Notes under the pieces: generated by a model
The model's database searches: none
The model's input: only the letters and a program-made list of their open reading frames with translations
Told to the model about the DNA's origin: nothing
Program-made: the position numbers and the translations under genes
In this document: piece by piece, positions 35,431-46,291 of the stretch
Layout of the letters: each line of letters begins with the position of its first letter
Position numbering within the stretch: the stretch's first letter is position 1
Origin: Schistocephalus solidus
Lineage: Eukaryota; Platyhelminthes; Cestoda; Diphyllobothriidea; Diphyllobothriidae
DNA: 64,000 bases
Direction: 5' to 3'
Assembly (NCBI GenBank): GCA_017591395.1
Contig: WEDG01003358.1
Span: forward strand, 1-64,000

Positions 35431-36715
35431 ATTGTCTGCAAAGCCCGCACACAACGGTCCATTGTACCACCTTTTCTTCACCACAAGCTCTTCTACCTTT
35501 GTGCAATTCTTAGTCTCCTGCGAGTTGCTCATCAGAGCTCCAAAATCGGTTAGGTCTTCGACCGGCTGCAGGCCTCCGCGTAGAATAGCAATGGTCTTTA
35601 ATTGAACAAAAATTTGAAGGTATATGACTTCGTCGTCTTGATAACAACTGGGTATGGAGCGGGCGGTTGAATTTTCTAATAAAAAAGCCAATGAGCTCAA
35701 TCACTTCAATCTTACCTGCCAACGCGGAATATTGAAGCTCAACTGAGAGCACAGGATTTCAGGCAATGAAGCTCTGGATCTGACCGTACTCCTTAGCATC
35801 TGGGCCATCTCAAGGGAACCGAAATTGCAATGGAGCGGTAACATCTTAAAGCTGAACAATGAACGATTAATCAAGCGGGTTTTCTATGGAGATGTCTCTA
35901 CATGCGCTTGCAGACAAGAATCACAATATCTGCACCACAATGAAACCTTACAGAACTATAGGAAGCGATTGGAAATCAACCCGGAGACCAGGGAAGACCT
36001 CGCACATGGCCGACTTATCTGGAGACGCTCAGTGAAAATTGAAACATCAATGTATAAAGGGAGCCGGATTTCTTCTGCCAAAACCCAGTTAGTGGATTGC
36101 AAGTCCCAGGCGCCACCGATTCACAACGCAAAAACTCAAACAATAACAAATTGCTCACGCTACAAACTAAAATTCAGTGTTAAGAGCTACCTCATGGGAC
36201 ATCTTATGATCTAATGGACGAACAACCAGAAAACAAAAATTACTGGATCCACAAACTTCAATTTCATCACATCTACCCTGTGCCGGCGGCTTACAGGTCA
36301 AAGACAACTCCTGAAAACTGTTGACAACATTCCCGATGCCCCACCACCTCTATCGATCACCCTCATCTCTATTTCCCTGCAACAACACCTGCGACGACGA
36401 GGTCGCCCACCTGCACTACCTTCACGTCATACTTTCGCACCGCTGTTGAGATCATGTCCGATTACCTGTCAACCGTTACCAGCAGCATCAACAATGAGGA
36501 ATCGATCCCAACGTGTCCTCACTGTGATCGATTAGTTATCTCATGCATTGGCCCTATCGGTTACTTGCGAATCTATCGTACTGTGATCATTAAACCAGTG
36601 CCAGGAGCCCCGGAATACACCCACCGCATCTGTCTCAACTATTCGCAATGCCCACGCATACGCAGTCACCGCATGGGCCTATCAGACCACATGCGACTCC
36701 ACTAAATATGCGCTA
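35430..36715 (+). mobile_element. Degenerate zinc-finger RTE copy (RT C-terminus and zinc fingers)
   Basis: The plus strand preserves fragments in the same order as 45.85-47.3 kb. VFDRLQAS is at about 35550. In frame 35825-36214: MQWSGNIL, LIKRVFYGDVSTC, YRKRLEINPETREDLAHG, RRSVKIETSMYKGSRISSAK. In 36454-36705: TCPHCDRLV, then GYLRIYR, then SHRMGLSDHMRLH. The last gives zinc-finger remnants with lost ligands, for example the second finger has lost its first cysteine pair. A stop follows at about 36705. Upstream RT and endonuclease are missing. Downstream come the dispersed repeat units also found after the copy at 47.3 kb. Confidence 0.82.
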
Positions 36716-36819
36716 TAAAACAGCCAGCTATATCATACCACCTTTCTTCTCCTCTCCAGCACCCACATCATACGCACCTACGCGCAACATCACACAATGC
36801 ATTCCCGCAAAATAAAAAA

Positions 36820-36885
36820 TAAATAAATAGGTTTATGGATAAAGCACCTCTTGGGCGCCGTCAATTTCCTTAGAACACAGGCACC
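36820..36885 (+). repeat. Short dispersed repeat, copy 2
   Basis: Shares the blocks ataaataaataggttta, cttgggcgccgtcaa and cttagaacaca with 8985-9055 in the same orientation. It sits about 110 bases after the worn zinc-finger RTE. Confidence 0.6.
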
Positions 36886-36939
36886 GGTCACGTTAGTGGT
36901 GAATGTGTTTTTCTGTTCATTCTACACCTCGCAGTCTAT

Positions 36940-37300
36940 CCGGTGTGAACCTGTGTGGAGTGCTTAACTACTGGACTGAGATTCAGGCAGCAATGGTTCC
37001 TTAGTAATGTGGCCTCTATGGCACTCCCACTCCGCGCGGTCCGAGCCAGATGTAGCGGCACGCTAAGGGGCAGCTGATCGTCATACCGGTCACTTGCACT
37101 GTCCTCGGTCTTCCTGACTTCGTCATAGCACGGGGCCCATTTGGGAAGGGGGAGAGAGTGCGGTAGACACAGCGCGTACCTCCTACAACTATAAATTAAC
37201 TAATGCTCAAGTCCCCGTCAACGTTACCATGTTATGGCGCACACAGTAGACGCCATCAAAATCGGTAGTCCAATTGTGGCTCTGTCGCCTGCAGGCAAGC
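36940..37300 (+). repeat. RTE-associated repeat unit (copy 1)
   Basis: The blocks gtgtggagtg, atggcactcccactc, gagccagatg and gagagagtgcggtag occur in the same order as in 47820-48150. No open frame is shared. It lies downstream of a zinc-finger RTE copy, as at 47.4 kb. Confidence 0.75.
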
Positions 37301-37864
37301 ATTGAAGAATTCAGCTGGAATTGATTCCAGCTCCCATGAGGCTTTCGCGAAGTCCCGTTGGTGTGAAACATGCTCCTTGATGCACAGAAATTCCTCTACT
37401 TACAAACTTTCAACGTATATCATTTCAGACATGTGAACGACGAGGCTGTGTGTACCACTGCATTACTACCAAGTTTAAGGATAAAAACGCACGTGTATTG
37501 AGTTATGAGTGACTTACTTACGGATACAACTTTGAATACAGTAAAGTGCTGTGGATAATGATTTTGAATAATGAATTACGAAAAGTTGGAGTTAGGAGTG
37601 ACCATTCGGAAGGCAACGCGTTCAAAAGTTAAGGAGTGTCTATATACTGGTGCACGAAGCCACGATGAGGTTGTATGTGGAACACAGACGTGTTGTCTAG
37701 GTTGATCCGTCAGTGCATTGAATTTCTGAAGTGGGTGGCTGACTGCAACAGATAGTGGACCGGCGCATACGAGAGGAGAAGGTGAGGCAGATGCTGGAGT
37801 ATCCAGCCCCTCGATAAACCAACTCATTGTGCATTATAACAACTCTGATATCTTGAATCTAACA
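37301..37864. other. Spacer without recognised features
   Basis: No coding sequence or repeat was recognised between two RTE-associated repeat units. Confidence 0.3.
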
Positions 37865-38070
37865 CAATTTGGTTGCCAGTCTCTGGGATAACTCGGACAG
37901 CATGGTCAGTACTTGGGTGTTTATGTGGGATGACTGGCTGGACGACTGCGGGCAAGACTAACTAGGTCCTCCTTAACGTGCCATTCATGGCACCCTTGCG
38001 CACACGAGATACGAGCCACCCTCTGTGATAACTTGGTTAATGCTGCAGCAATCATGCTGCAAAACATGCG
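37865..38070 (+). repeat. RTE-associated repeat unit (copy 2, partial)
   Basis: ggttgccagtc, gggataactcgga, atggtcag and tgactggctgg follow the order of 47775-47850 (ggttgccaactgac, gggataactcgga, gtggtcag, tgactggcgg). The distal part fades out after about 38010. Confidence 0.7.
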
Positions 38071-38650
38071 TTGATGGGCAGTTTAGCTTTTTCAGTCACT
38101 ACACCCGATCCCATAACTAGTCATCTTGACGAAAGACCTTGTTGGGTGAGGAGAGGATGCGGCACAGGCTGTGAAACCTATTTTACTCGAAACTACTTCA
38201 CGCACTTTTCACCGGTGCAGCGCTTACCACGTTGGGTCAAAGTGAACGTTGTAGTTCATAAATTTTAAAATGTCAGGATAAATATTATAGATTGCAGAAC
38301 GTTCCGAATAATTTTCATTATTTATGTTGTCGTTGTGTGTTCCAACTATTTCTGAATAAGCGTTGTTCCTCGTTTTGATCTAACTAAGTGGTAGAGCTGT
38401 AATCTGTTTGCAGATTATTTGAAACTTTTAGGTTAGAGAAACGAATCTGCTTATGCTCAAGAAAGTATTGTTAAAATTAACTGCTCAGTGGGGTATGTCA
38501 TCGCATTTGTAGTTATCTCATTTTCTCTTAACCCAGAGTTAGACAGGTGACAAAGCCATCCAGCAAACTATATCGGACTTGTTACTCTGCCATACTAACA
38601 CTATCGGAACAATGCTGACAGGGCGGAAAAATGGCTTTTCCTTTTGACAG
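38071..38650. other. Spacer without recognised features
   Basis: AT-rich, with no gene or repeat recognised. Its last 20 bases are a pyrimidine-rich tract that could be a splice acceptor for the candidate exon below. Confidence 0.3.
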
Positions 38651-38814
38651 GCAACCACATTACGTCGGTGAGCAAAGCTTTCAGAATCTACAGAGCGTTC
38701 TTATTCGACAATCAAGATACCGTTCATGGCATGATCTCAACGCCTCTTGCATGTCACAGAAGACTTTCAAATGATGAAGAACCAGGAAGAAAGGTTGCCT
38801 GTCCCATTTCGAAT
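38651..38814 (+). CDS. Candidate internal exon of an unidentified gene
   Basis: A 164-base stretch is preceded by a strong acceptor (cttttccttttgacag) and followed by a consensus donor (gtaagt at 38815). One frame is open throughout and includes AFRIYRAFLFDNQDTV and NDEEPGRK. I do not recognise the product and found no joining exon. Two good splice sites around an open frame can occur by chance. Confidence 0.25.
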
Positions 38815-39247
38815 GTAAGTCGAGGGGAAGAGTGGAATGAAATCTAGCTATCCACGCCGTATCAGAATTGATGACGCGCAGATCTTCATAAAACGGCTAA
38901 GATAGGGAATGTGATAAACACTGTGCGGCTGTACATGCGCAGTACTATGACACAGCCAAATCTGTTCAAGTCCCAAGTGAATGCAGAGGTCTGGGAGGTA
39001 TTTGCTGACCGGGGAAGAAGCTGTCCGAAGAAATCCTTTTTGCCCCATCTTCAAATAATTTAAGAAGCATCCACAGTTGTATAGGTTAGCAGAATCTGAA
39101 AAAAATGTAAGCTAGATTAATTCACGATTGAAGTTTATAGCTATTAACATTGCATCACTCAGTAGCTCTCTGCCTTGCATTTACCGGTCCTCTGATACAG
39201 TCCTCTAATAGGTAAACGCTGATTACACTTCCAGTCCACTTTGTGAT
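38815..39247. other. Spacer without recognised features
   Basis: No gene or repeat was recognised. Confidence 0.3.
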
Positions 39248-39359
39248 TTACTCGCATTTTAGTCCACTTTTCACTCCTGATTGGTTATCATTTTTCAGTG
39301 CCATTACTCGCATTTTAGTCCACTTTTCACTCCTGATTGGTTATCATTTTTCAGTGCCA
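39248..39359. repeat. 56-bp tandem duplication
   Basis: The unit beginning ttactcgcattttagtcc occurs at 39248-39303 and again at 39304-39359, with no difference seen. The identity indicates a recent duplication or an assembly join. Confidence 0.92.
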
Positions 39360-39549
39360 TTACCAGTTGTAGTCAGTTTTTCACCTTCCCGTTCTTAACA
39401 TTCTCCCGTGGTTTAAAATATTAGCACTCTTATCGAACAATTTGTTTTGGGGTAGGGTGTCCGCTTAATAGCTCTCACTGCCAACCACTCGTTTGGAGAG
39501 TTTTTCAAACAACTTCAACGCCCTGTTTAAATTTGATGTTCTCGCAGAA

Positions 39550-40115
39550 AATTAACATGATATCCAGTCGGTGGCCGATTTCACGCTATGTTAACCAAAA
39601 TTTTTAAATGCGTTTCAGACACGGAACAAGTAAATAAGTGGAATTTAATGGTTATTATGTTGCAACCTAATCCAAAGATGTGTCACACGCAACAGGATGT
39701 TAGCTTTTGAACGAGTGTCTTTTCGGCCTCCAGAAAGACCGCTCGACAAAAAATGAATAATTCAGTATTTTACCTGTCTCTAAAGCTTTTCGGTGCCCTT
39801 ACAGATTCAAATGTAGTTTTCAGTTGAGCTGATCTGTAAACAGAGTTTGCAAATACAGTCAGTGTTCGATCTCATGCAATGTTAACCGAAATTTCGAAAT
39901 ATGTTTTAGTTAAGAAATGGAATTGTAATATTCCTTATATTGGAGAATAGACCCAAGATATTTTACACAACAGGATGCCGGCCTTTGAACGAGCGTCTTT
40001 TCGGTGTCCTGGAAAACCGCAGTCGATAAAAATGGCCATTTATTGTATGCCAATTTTTTCTATACATATTCGACGTACTCACAAATTTAAATATATTTTA
40101 TGATAGTCTTAGGCA
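39550..40115 (+). repeat. Two diverged direct repeats of about 300 bp
   Basis: 39555-39840 and 39865-40115 share an order of blocks: tgttaacc, gtttcag/gttttag, acaacaggatg, tttgaacgagtgtcttttcgg/tttgaacgagcgtcttttcgg, aaaaccgc/agaccgctcga. Identity is moderate. Nothing coding is present. Confidence 0.7.
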
Positions 40116-40539
40116 TTTTTACTCTTCTTTTTACCTATTTGATAGCATGCCACGTCTTAAAACTAGTAACAGGAAGCATAGCTATCATGTAGCTTGTAAA
40201 ATTTTGAAGACTCCACGATGTTCACTTAAATTGCCTCGTGTCAGTACCGCTTCTGAAGTATAGGCTATAGTCCATAACCACTGCAAAATTGTATGAGCAG
40301 CATATGTTATGCACTTAATAAGTTCCACAAATGTATGATATACCGTCCACTGAAGGCATATAGCTTGTAGACTGTAAATACTAAACAAAAATCCAACGGC
40401 AGATCAGGCTCAAAAATATTCGGAAATCGGAAAGTAGTTTTAAAGACTAAAAAATCGTTCTTTTGAGTTTAAAATTTTCCGAAGACTAGATTTTTTATCA
40501 AAGGAGTACAAGAAAGAAAATTTTTTTTATCTTCTCTGT

Positions 40540-40805
40540 AAAATATATTCGAGTTCGTAATGATATCAAACCGCCGTAGAACAGATGCAGACTACTTAAG
40601 CAGTAACTTATTATCTAGTGAGTTTCCTCTGGAGGTCGGAAAGACGTTTGTTTCATAGCCGGTATTCCAGTGGGTTTGAAATATCTTGAGATTATGCTCC
40701 CAGATAGTCAGCATTAAAATTTCACTTAATTAATCATCCCTTATCAAAAACAAATTTTAAAATTTTGGTTAAAATTGCATGACAGTGGTCACTGACTGTA
40801 TATGG
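40540..40805 (-). repeat. Inverted third copy of the 39.6-kb repeat
   Basis: Read on minus, this contains tacagtcagtg, catgcaattttaaccaaaa and aaacgtctttccgacctcc, in the same order as tacagtcagtg, catgcaatgttaaccgaaa and gagtgtcttttcggcctcc in the two direct copies. Confidence 0.6.
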
Positions 40806-42379
40806 GTCCTTGATTATCAGACAGGTCTCGAACCTGACTCCTCCGGAGTTCGACTATATAATCAGCAGCAATAAGTCCGGGAGTGAGCTAATGATCACAG
40901 CTTCCTACATCTACAAATATCAAGGACAAGGGCAATGACATTGATCGCCGTCCAGAAATGGCACCGGATGTGCATCACACGGAGCTACGTGGTAAACAGG
41001 AAATGGGTGCCCAATCAAACCGTCAACTGACAGGGGATAAAATGAGCACTGTGCATGGGGGGACGCCATGGCTGCGTAAACCACCGAAATGGCCATTTTA
41101 AGTAGATAAAATAATTAACGATCTTGGCCTTGATAATAAAATACCGGGTAATTTGGTATGAGTGAAGGAGTTGAGGATGAACAGTGAAACAGACCCCATT
41201 AGCATACATGAGAAATGTTCGGTAGACAGGACAGAAAATGCCACTAGAAACAAACCAGGTTACTAAGTCTGGGTTGAGAGTAGACTCACAATTTCAAAGC
41301 AGCTCACAGAATGTAAAATGAGGCCCATGGGCTGTTGAGGTCATTTTTGAGGTGAAAATCCAACGTAATTTTCGACTGGCTCGAAGGCGATTGCCCAGGT
41401 ACCGAAGGAGGGATGTGGCAGAGAAGGGCCGTAGGTTGATTTGGATACAGTCATTTTCTCTCCGTGTATTTACACCGTCTTTTGCAATTGATATTTCAAA
41501 ATCCTCTCGTAGGATAGGAAACTAACGTTAAATTTAAGAGGGAAACTGAATTCGAAGCTACCCAGAGCTTGAGCAGTCTGCGATACTGCCGTTTAAGCGG
41601 TCTGGCCTCTATTCACAAACGCATAAGTTCCCCTGGATCTGTCCGAGACTAGCCACTGAGGTCAATAAATTTCAGCGTTCTGTTTAGTAAGATAACTACT
41701 CCGTTCATCAAGTCCTGGTTTTGTTGCTCATCAAAACCACCGGTGTCACGAAGGGTAATGATATGAACAGCTCAGAATATCGGCTAAACAAAGGCAGGTG
41801 TGACTTTTAAGATTCTGGGCAGAGGTTTGATTGGAGCATTTGGAAAGTAACCGTTGTGCGACCCTAATAATCATGTGACGCATGTTAATCCAAACGAACA
41901 CGATGGGTAGGGTAAGCTTAGCGTGGACAAGTAGACGTGTCATTGGTCTAAATCCGTGCTAAAAACCAGTTCACTTGGGCGAAGATGGTATACCTATTAA
42001 TCATTTCATTTCCAATGCAGTACGGCCATGCACCATCCTTTAAACTGTCCTGCCCCCATTGCTATCCTTCTCATATCGCATGCCTACCTATCGATCGTGT
42101 TCGTTACTAGTGTCATACAATAGTTCTTTACCGGCTATCTGGGTCGCACATCCATTTGTGACGAGGCATTTATGCTATTCACGGGTCGGATGCTTCCGTC
42201 TCAACAACCCATCCTTCTCCCTCTCAAGGCACTTTCCTAAGCAGTGGATGCTGGAAATTCGCAGGTGGAAATGCAATATTTCAAATGGAGCTGATGAAAA
42301 TAAGGAAGGATCCATACAGCGAGATCGTACAGTAAACGGGAGGCCTGTCAAGGCCTTGGCCCAAGCGCATGTTTCAACA
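40806..42379. other. Long stretch without recognised gene
   Basis: Open frames at 41015-41209 and 41746-41943 (minus) and 42059-42523 (plus) carry no motif I recognise, and the last overlaps the inverted repeat unit. Nothing is called. Confidence 0.3.
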
Positions 42380-43180
42380 AAAGTTCGACTGTCTTATTCC
42401 AACGATGTCCACCGTATGCTCCACACCATGGTGGTGCAGGGACGGTTACTTGCGCATGGATTAGTTTTAAGTGATAGAAGCCTTGTGATGCAGCTACCGC
42501 AATCTCTCCTCCTCCCCACCTGAGCCCGGAGTCATGACAGAGTCAAGAAGACTGGAGGTGGTAGAGGACGCAGATGGCTGGCGCGGCCGTAGCCGTCCCT
42601 GAGCGTGCCACCACACCTGGCTCGGATCCAACGGAGTGGGAGTGCCATAAAGGCCACAGAAAGGAGAAGCCATTGCAGCTTGACTCTCAGTCCGCCATTC
42701 AGCCACTCCACATAAAACACACTGGGCTGATCACGGGGTCCGAGTTATCCCATCAGTTGGTAACCTTCCAAGCCATGGCTTTTAGCGCACCGTGATAGTC
42801 TCAAGCGCTTCAGATTATTTATAGTGAGGAAAATGCGCTGAGCCATCGACCGCCCTCCCCCACAATCAGATCACCATCCAAGCCGGTCAGGCGTCAGATA
42901 CGAAAATGGGCGCAGCTGTTGGTGACCTCATATACGCGTACTACATACACGGCCTGGCCCCCCAAATACAAGCGCCAGGAGTTCACAAAACAAGGGGTTG
43001 AACGGCTTACATTTCACATGTGTGAGATAGCCAGAGGTGACGTTAAGAAGGAGCCATCACAGCCTGACTCTCAGACCACCACTCAGCCACTCAACACAAC
43101 ACACTGGAGCGACTGCGAGGTCTGAGTGTAACTGTCAGTTGGCAACCTACCAACCCCCGGCCATGATCGCCCCGTGATAT
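42380..43180 (-). repeat. RTE-associated repeat units, inverted pair
   Basis: Two head-to-tail units (42380-42797 and 42798-43180) are the reverse complement of 47743-48168 and 47383-47742. Shared blocks include gcgcaccgtgata at 42785-42797 against tatcacggtgcgc at 47743-47755, and gagtgggagtgccataaagg against cctttatggcactcccactc-type sequence. With the downstream pair they form inverted flanks of about 790 bp around the zinc-finger RTE. Confidence 0.85.
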
Positions 43181-43429
43181 TCTCTAGCTCAGATCACACA
43201 GGCAGCAGAGGAGCTACATGGAGAAGGAGCCGAGCATCATGATTGCCTCTCAATCAGCTAAGCAGACTGAGAGAATGTTTATTTGTGGTGTTGCGTGTGA
43301 TGATGGGAGGTGCATAGGCTGATGAGGAGTGATGTAGTGTTGTGGAATAGCCAGCGGTGTTCAACCCCAGGTTTTCATGGAGACACGTGATCTAATAGGC
43401 CCATGCGAGTGAGTCCACTCACACTAGCA
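43181..43429. other. Short spacer before the RTE endonuclease
   Basis: No feature is recognised. It does not match the RTE leader found at 50.55-50.8 kb, so this copy may lack its normal 5' end. Confidence 0.3.
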
Positions 43430-43439
43430 GCCTGAAATG

Positions 43440-44200
43440 TTCGCTCCCTTTTAGACAATCCTAGAGCAACCGGCCGGAACGAAGGACGGCGCTAGTCGCT
43501 CGGGAACTGGCGCGCTACAAAGGTGGACATTGCTGCTCTCAGCGAGACCGATTCTCTGAGCAGGGTCAGCTGGAGGAGCCGGCTACACTCTTCTAGAGCG
43601 GCCGGCAAAGGCAGAGCGACGCAACGCTGGTGTTGCCTTTGCCATCCGTAACGACATTGTTGGCGTCTGCCCTGTTCTGCCGCAGGGTATCAATGATCGC
43701 CTGATGCGCCTCCGCCTGCCTCTTCAGAGACCAGTTCGCCACCCATCATCGCGCCTACAGCTCCCCAATACGAGCTCTGATGCGGCGGGACAAATTCTAT
43801 GAGGAGCTGCACGCCTTGCTGACGTGTGTGCAATGGGGACAAGTTAATTGTCCTTGGTGACTTCAATGCCCGCGTCGGGACGGACCACGCTGCCTGGCAG
43901 GTAGTGCTGGGTCCCCAGGGTCTCGGTAGCTGCAACGATAACGGCCTCCTTCTTCTGCGCACGTGTGCGGAAAGCCGTCTCCTGCTGTCCAACACCTTCT
44001 TCCGCCTTCCGATGCGGGAGAAGGCCACGTGGATGCACCCTCGGTCGCGGCGCTGGCATCTGCTGGACGTGCTGGTAACCGAGGCGATCCGCGATGCCGA
44101 TGGTTGGACAGATCACCGCCTCGTCATCTCTCAGATGAGGCTCCGACTGCAACCCCGACGAAGGCCCCAAGGTAAGAGGCCGCCATGTAAGTTAAATACT
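43440..44200 (+). pseudogene. Endonuclease domain of the zinc-finger RTE
   Basis: The frames give NVRSLLDNP near 43440, VDIAALSET near 43535 and, in 43826-44284, the motifs [54 protein letters not shown] and GWTDHRLV. These are the AP-endonuclease motifs of RTE-type elements: glutamate of SET, GDFN and TDH. The GDFN and DH residues are intact, but frameshifts near 43600 and 43750 separate the N-terminal part. It would nick the target DNA. Confidence 0.85.
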
Positions 44201-44784
44201 CTTTTATTAAATTTGCCTGCTCACTGTTTTGATTTCCAGCAGCCAAATAACCGAGAAACTGGAGGACCTGCATGCTCCAGATGATAACGCTACCGTGGAG
44301 ACACGATGGTGTCAACTGCGAAATGTCATCCAGTCCACCGCCCTCGATGTACTCGGACGCGCACACCGTCGACACCAGGACTGGTTTGACGACAATGACG
44401 CCGACATCAGCAACTTACTCGCGGAGAAGAATAGACTACACAAAGCCTACATGGACCTTCGGACTGACGCCACCAAAGCAGCCTTTTTCGGATGCCGGCG
44501 CCTTTGTACAACAACGGCTGCGGGAGATGCAGGATGCCTGGATGATCCGAAAGGCTGAGGAAATCCAGGGTATGTGGACCGCAATGAAATGAAAAACTTT
44601 TTTCAAAGCCATCAAGGCCATCTACGGCCCGTGTATCAAGGGGTCCGCACCGCTGCTCAGCTTTGACGGCACAACACTGCTGACAGAGAAATCGCAAATT
44701 CTAAAGCGCTGGGCCGAGCACTTCAGAAGTGTCCTTAATTGCTCATCAGCCATCTCCGATGCTACCATTGACAGGCTCCCTCAA

Positions 44785-46276
44785 GTGGAAACGAACAATG
44801 ACCTGGATCTGCCGCCTTCCCTACCAGAAACCATCCGGGCCGTGCAGCAGATTTCCAGCGGTAAAGCACCGGGATCCGACGCAATCCCACCGGAAATCTA
44901 CAAGCACGGTGGGCCCCGGCTGATGGCAGAACTCACAACACTCTTCCAGGAGATGTGGCGCCAAGGACAAGTTCCTCAGGATTTCAAAGACGCGACCATC
45001 GTCCATCTCTCTACAAACGGAAGGGGAACCGGCAACTCTGTGATAATCACAGAGGCATCTCGTTGCTCAACATCGCCGGGAAGATCTTCGCCCGTATCCT
45101 TCTCAATCGTCTTAACGGTCACCTAGAGCAGGGCCTGGTCCCGGAAAGCCAATGCAGCTTCCGCCGACACCGCGGAACAACCGATATGATCTTTGCCGCC
45201 CGTCAGCTACCAGAGAAGTGTCAGGAGATGCAAACTCACCTATACACTACCTTCGTGGATCTAACGAAGGCCTTTGACACGGTGAATCGTGACGGACTGT
45301 GGAAAGTCATGCAGAAATTCGGCTGTCTTGAGCGGTTCACGCACATGGTGCGTCAGCTTCGTGAAGGGATGACGGCGCGCGTCATTGACAACGGGACGGT
45401 ATCCGAAGCATTCGCAGTGACCAACGGAGTGAAGCAGGGCTGTGTACTGGCCCCCACCCTCTTCAGTCTCATGTTCTCGGCTATGGTGATGGACGCCTAC
45501 CGTGATGAGCAGCCTAGTATCCGCATCGCCTACAGAACTGACGGGCACCTTCTCAACATTCGGCGTATGCAGGCTCCAACGCGCGTGTCTACGACTACAG
45601 TCCATGACTTGCTCTTCGCGGAAGACTGCGCCCTTAACACCGTGACGGAGGAGGACATGCAAAGGAGCATGGACCTCTTCGCCGAAGGCTGCGCCGATTT
45701 CGGATTAACAATCAGTACAGCCAAACGGTTGTCATGCGCCAGCCGCCACCCAGCACGGAATAAAATGCTCCTCGAATCAATGTCAACAGTGCTCAACTCA
45801 AAAACGTGGAAACCTTCGCTTATCTAGGAAGCACGATGTCGCGCAACACGAGAATTAATGACGAGGTTGTCCAACGGATCTCCAAAGCTAGTCAGGCCTT
45901 CGGCCGGCTGCAGGCCTCCGTGTGGAATCGCCACGGTATTCACCTGAACACCAAACTGAAGATGTACAAGGCCGTCGTCTTGACGACACTCCTTTACGGA
46001 GCGGAAACCTGGACCGTCTACTCGAACCAAGCCAGGAAGCTGAATCACTTTCATCTCAGCTGCCTCCGCAGAATACTGAAGCTGAGCTTGCAAGACAGGA
46101 TCCCGGACACAGAAGTCCTGGAGCGGACCGGAATCTTCAACATCTATGCCATGCTGAGGCTAGTGCAACTGCGATGGAGCGGCCACCTGGTAAGAATGGA
46201 CGAAGAGCGACTACCCAAACGACTTTTCTACGGAGATGTCGCTACGGGTTCTCGCCGGCAGGGAGGTCAAAAATGA
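44785..46276 (+). pseudogene. Reverse transcriptase domain of the zinc-finger RTE
   Basis: Motifs in order: [116 protein letters not shown], and the RTE thumb/C-terminal motifs [28 protein letters not shown] and [10 protein letters not shown]. The first catalytic aspartate is replaced by glutamate (FAED), which should abolish polymerisation. Frame changes occur near 45000 and 45810. Confidence 0.9.
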
Positions 46277-46291
46277 CGCTACAAGGACACT

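Noticed and set aside
35266..35700. 144-codon minus open frame
   Set aside because: Part of it is antisense to the RTE remnant and the rest matches no known family.
42059..42523. 154-codon plus open frame
   Set aside because: Its second half overlaps the inverted repeat units, and no protein motif is visible.
43318..43345. ctgatgagg, reminiscent of a hammerhead ribozyme core
   Set aside because: The matching GAAA part and the required stems are absent.
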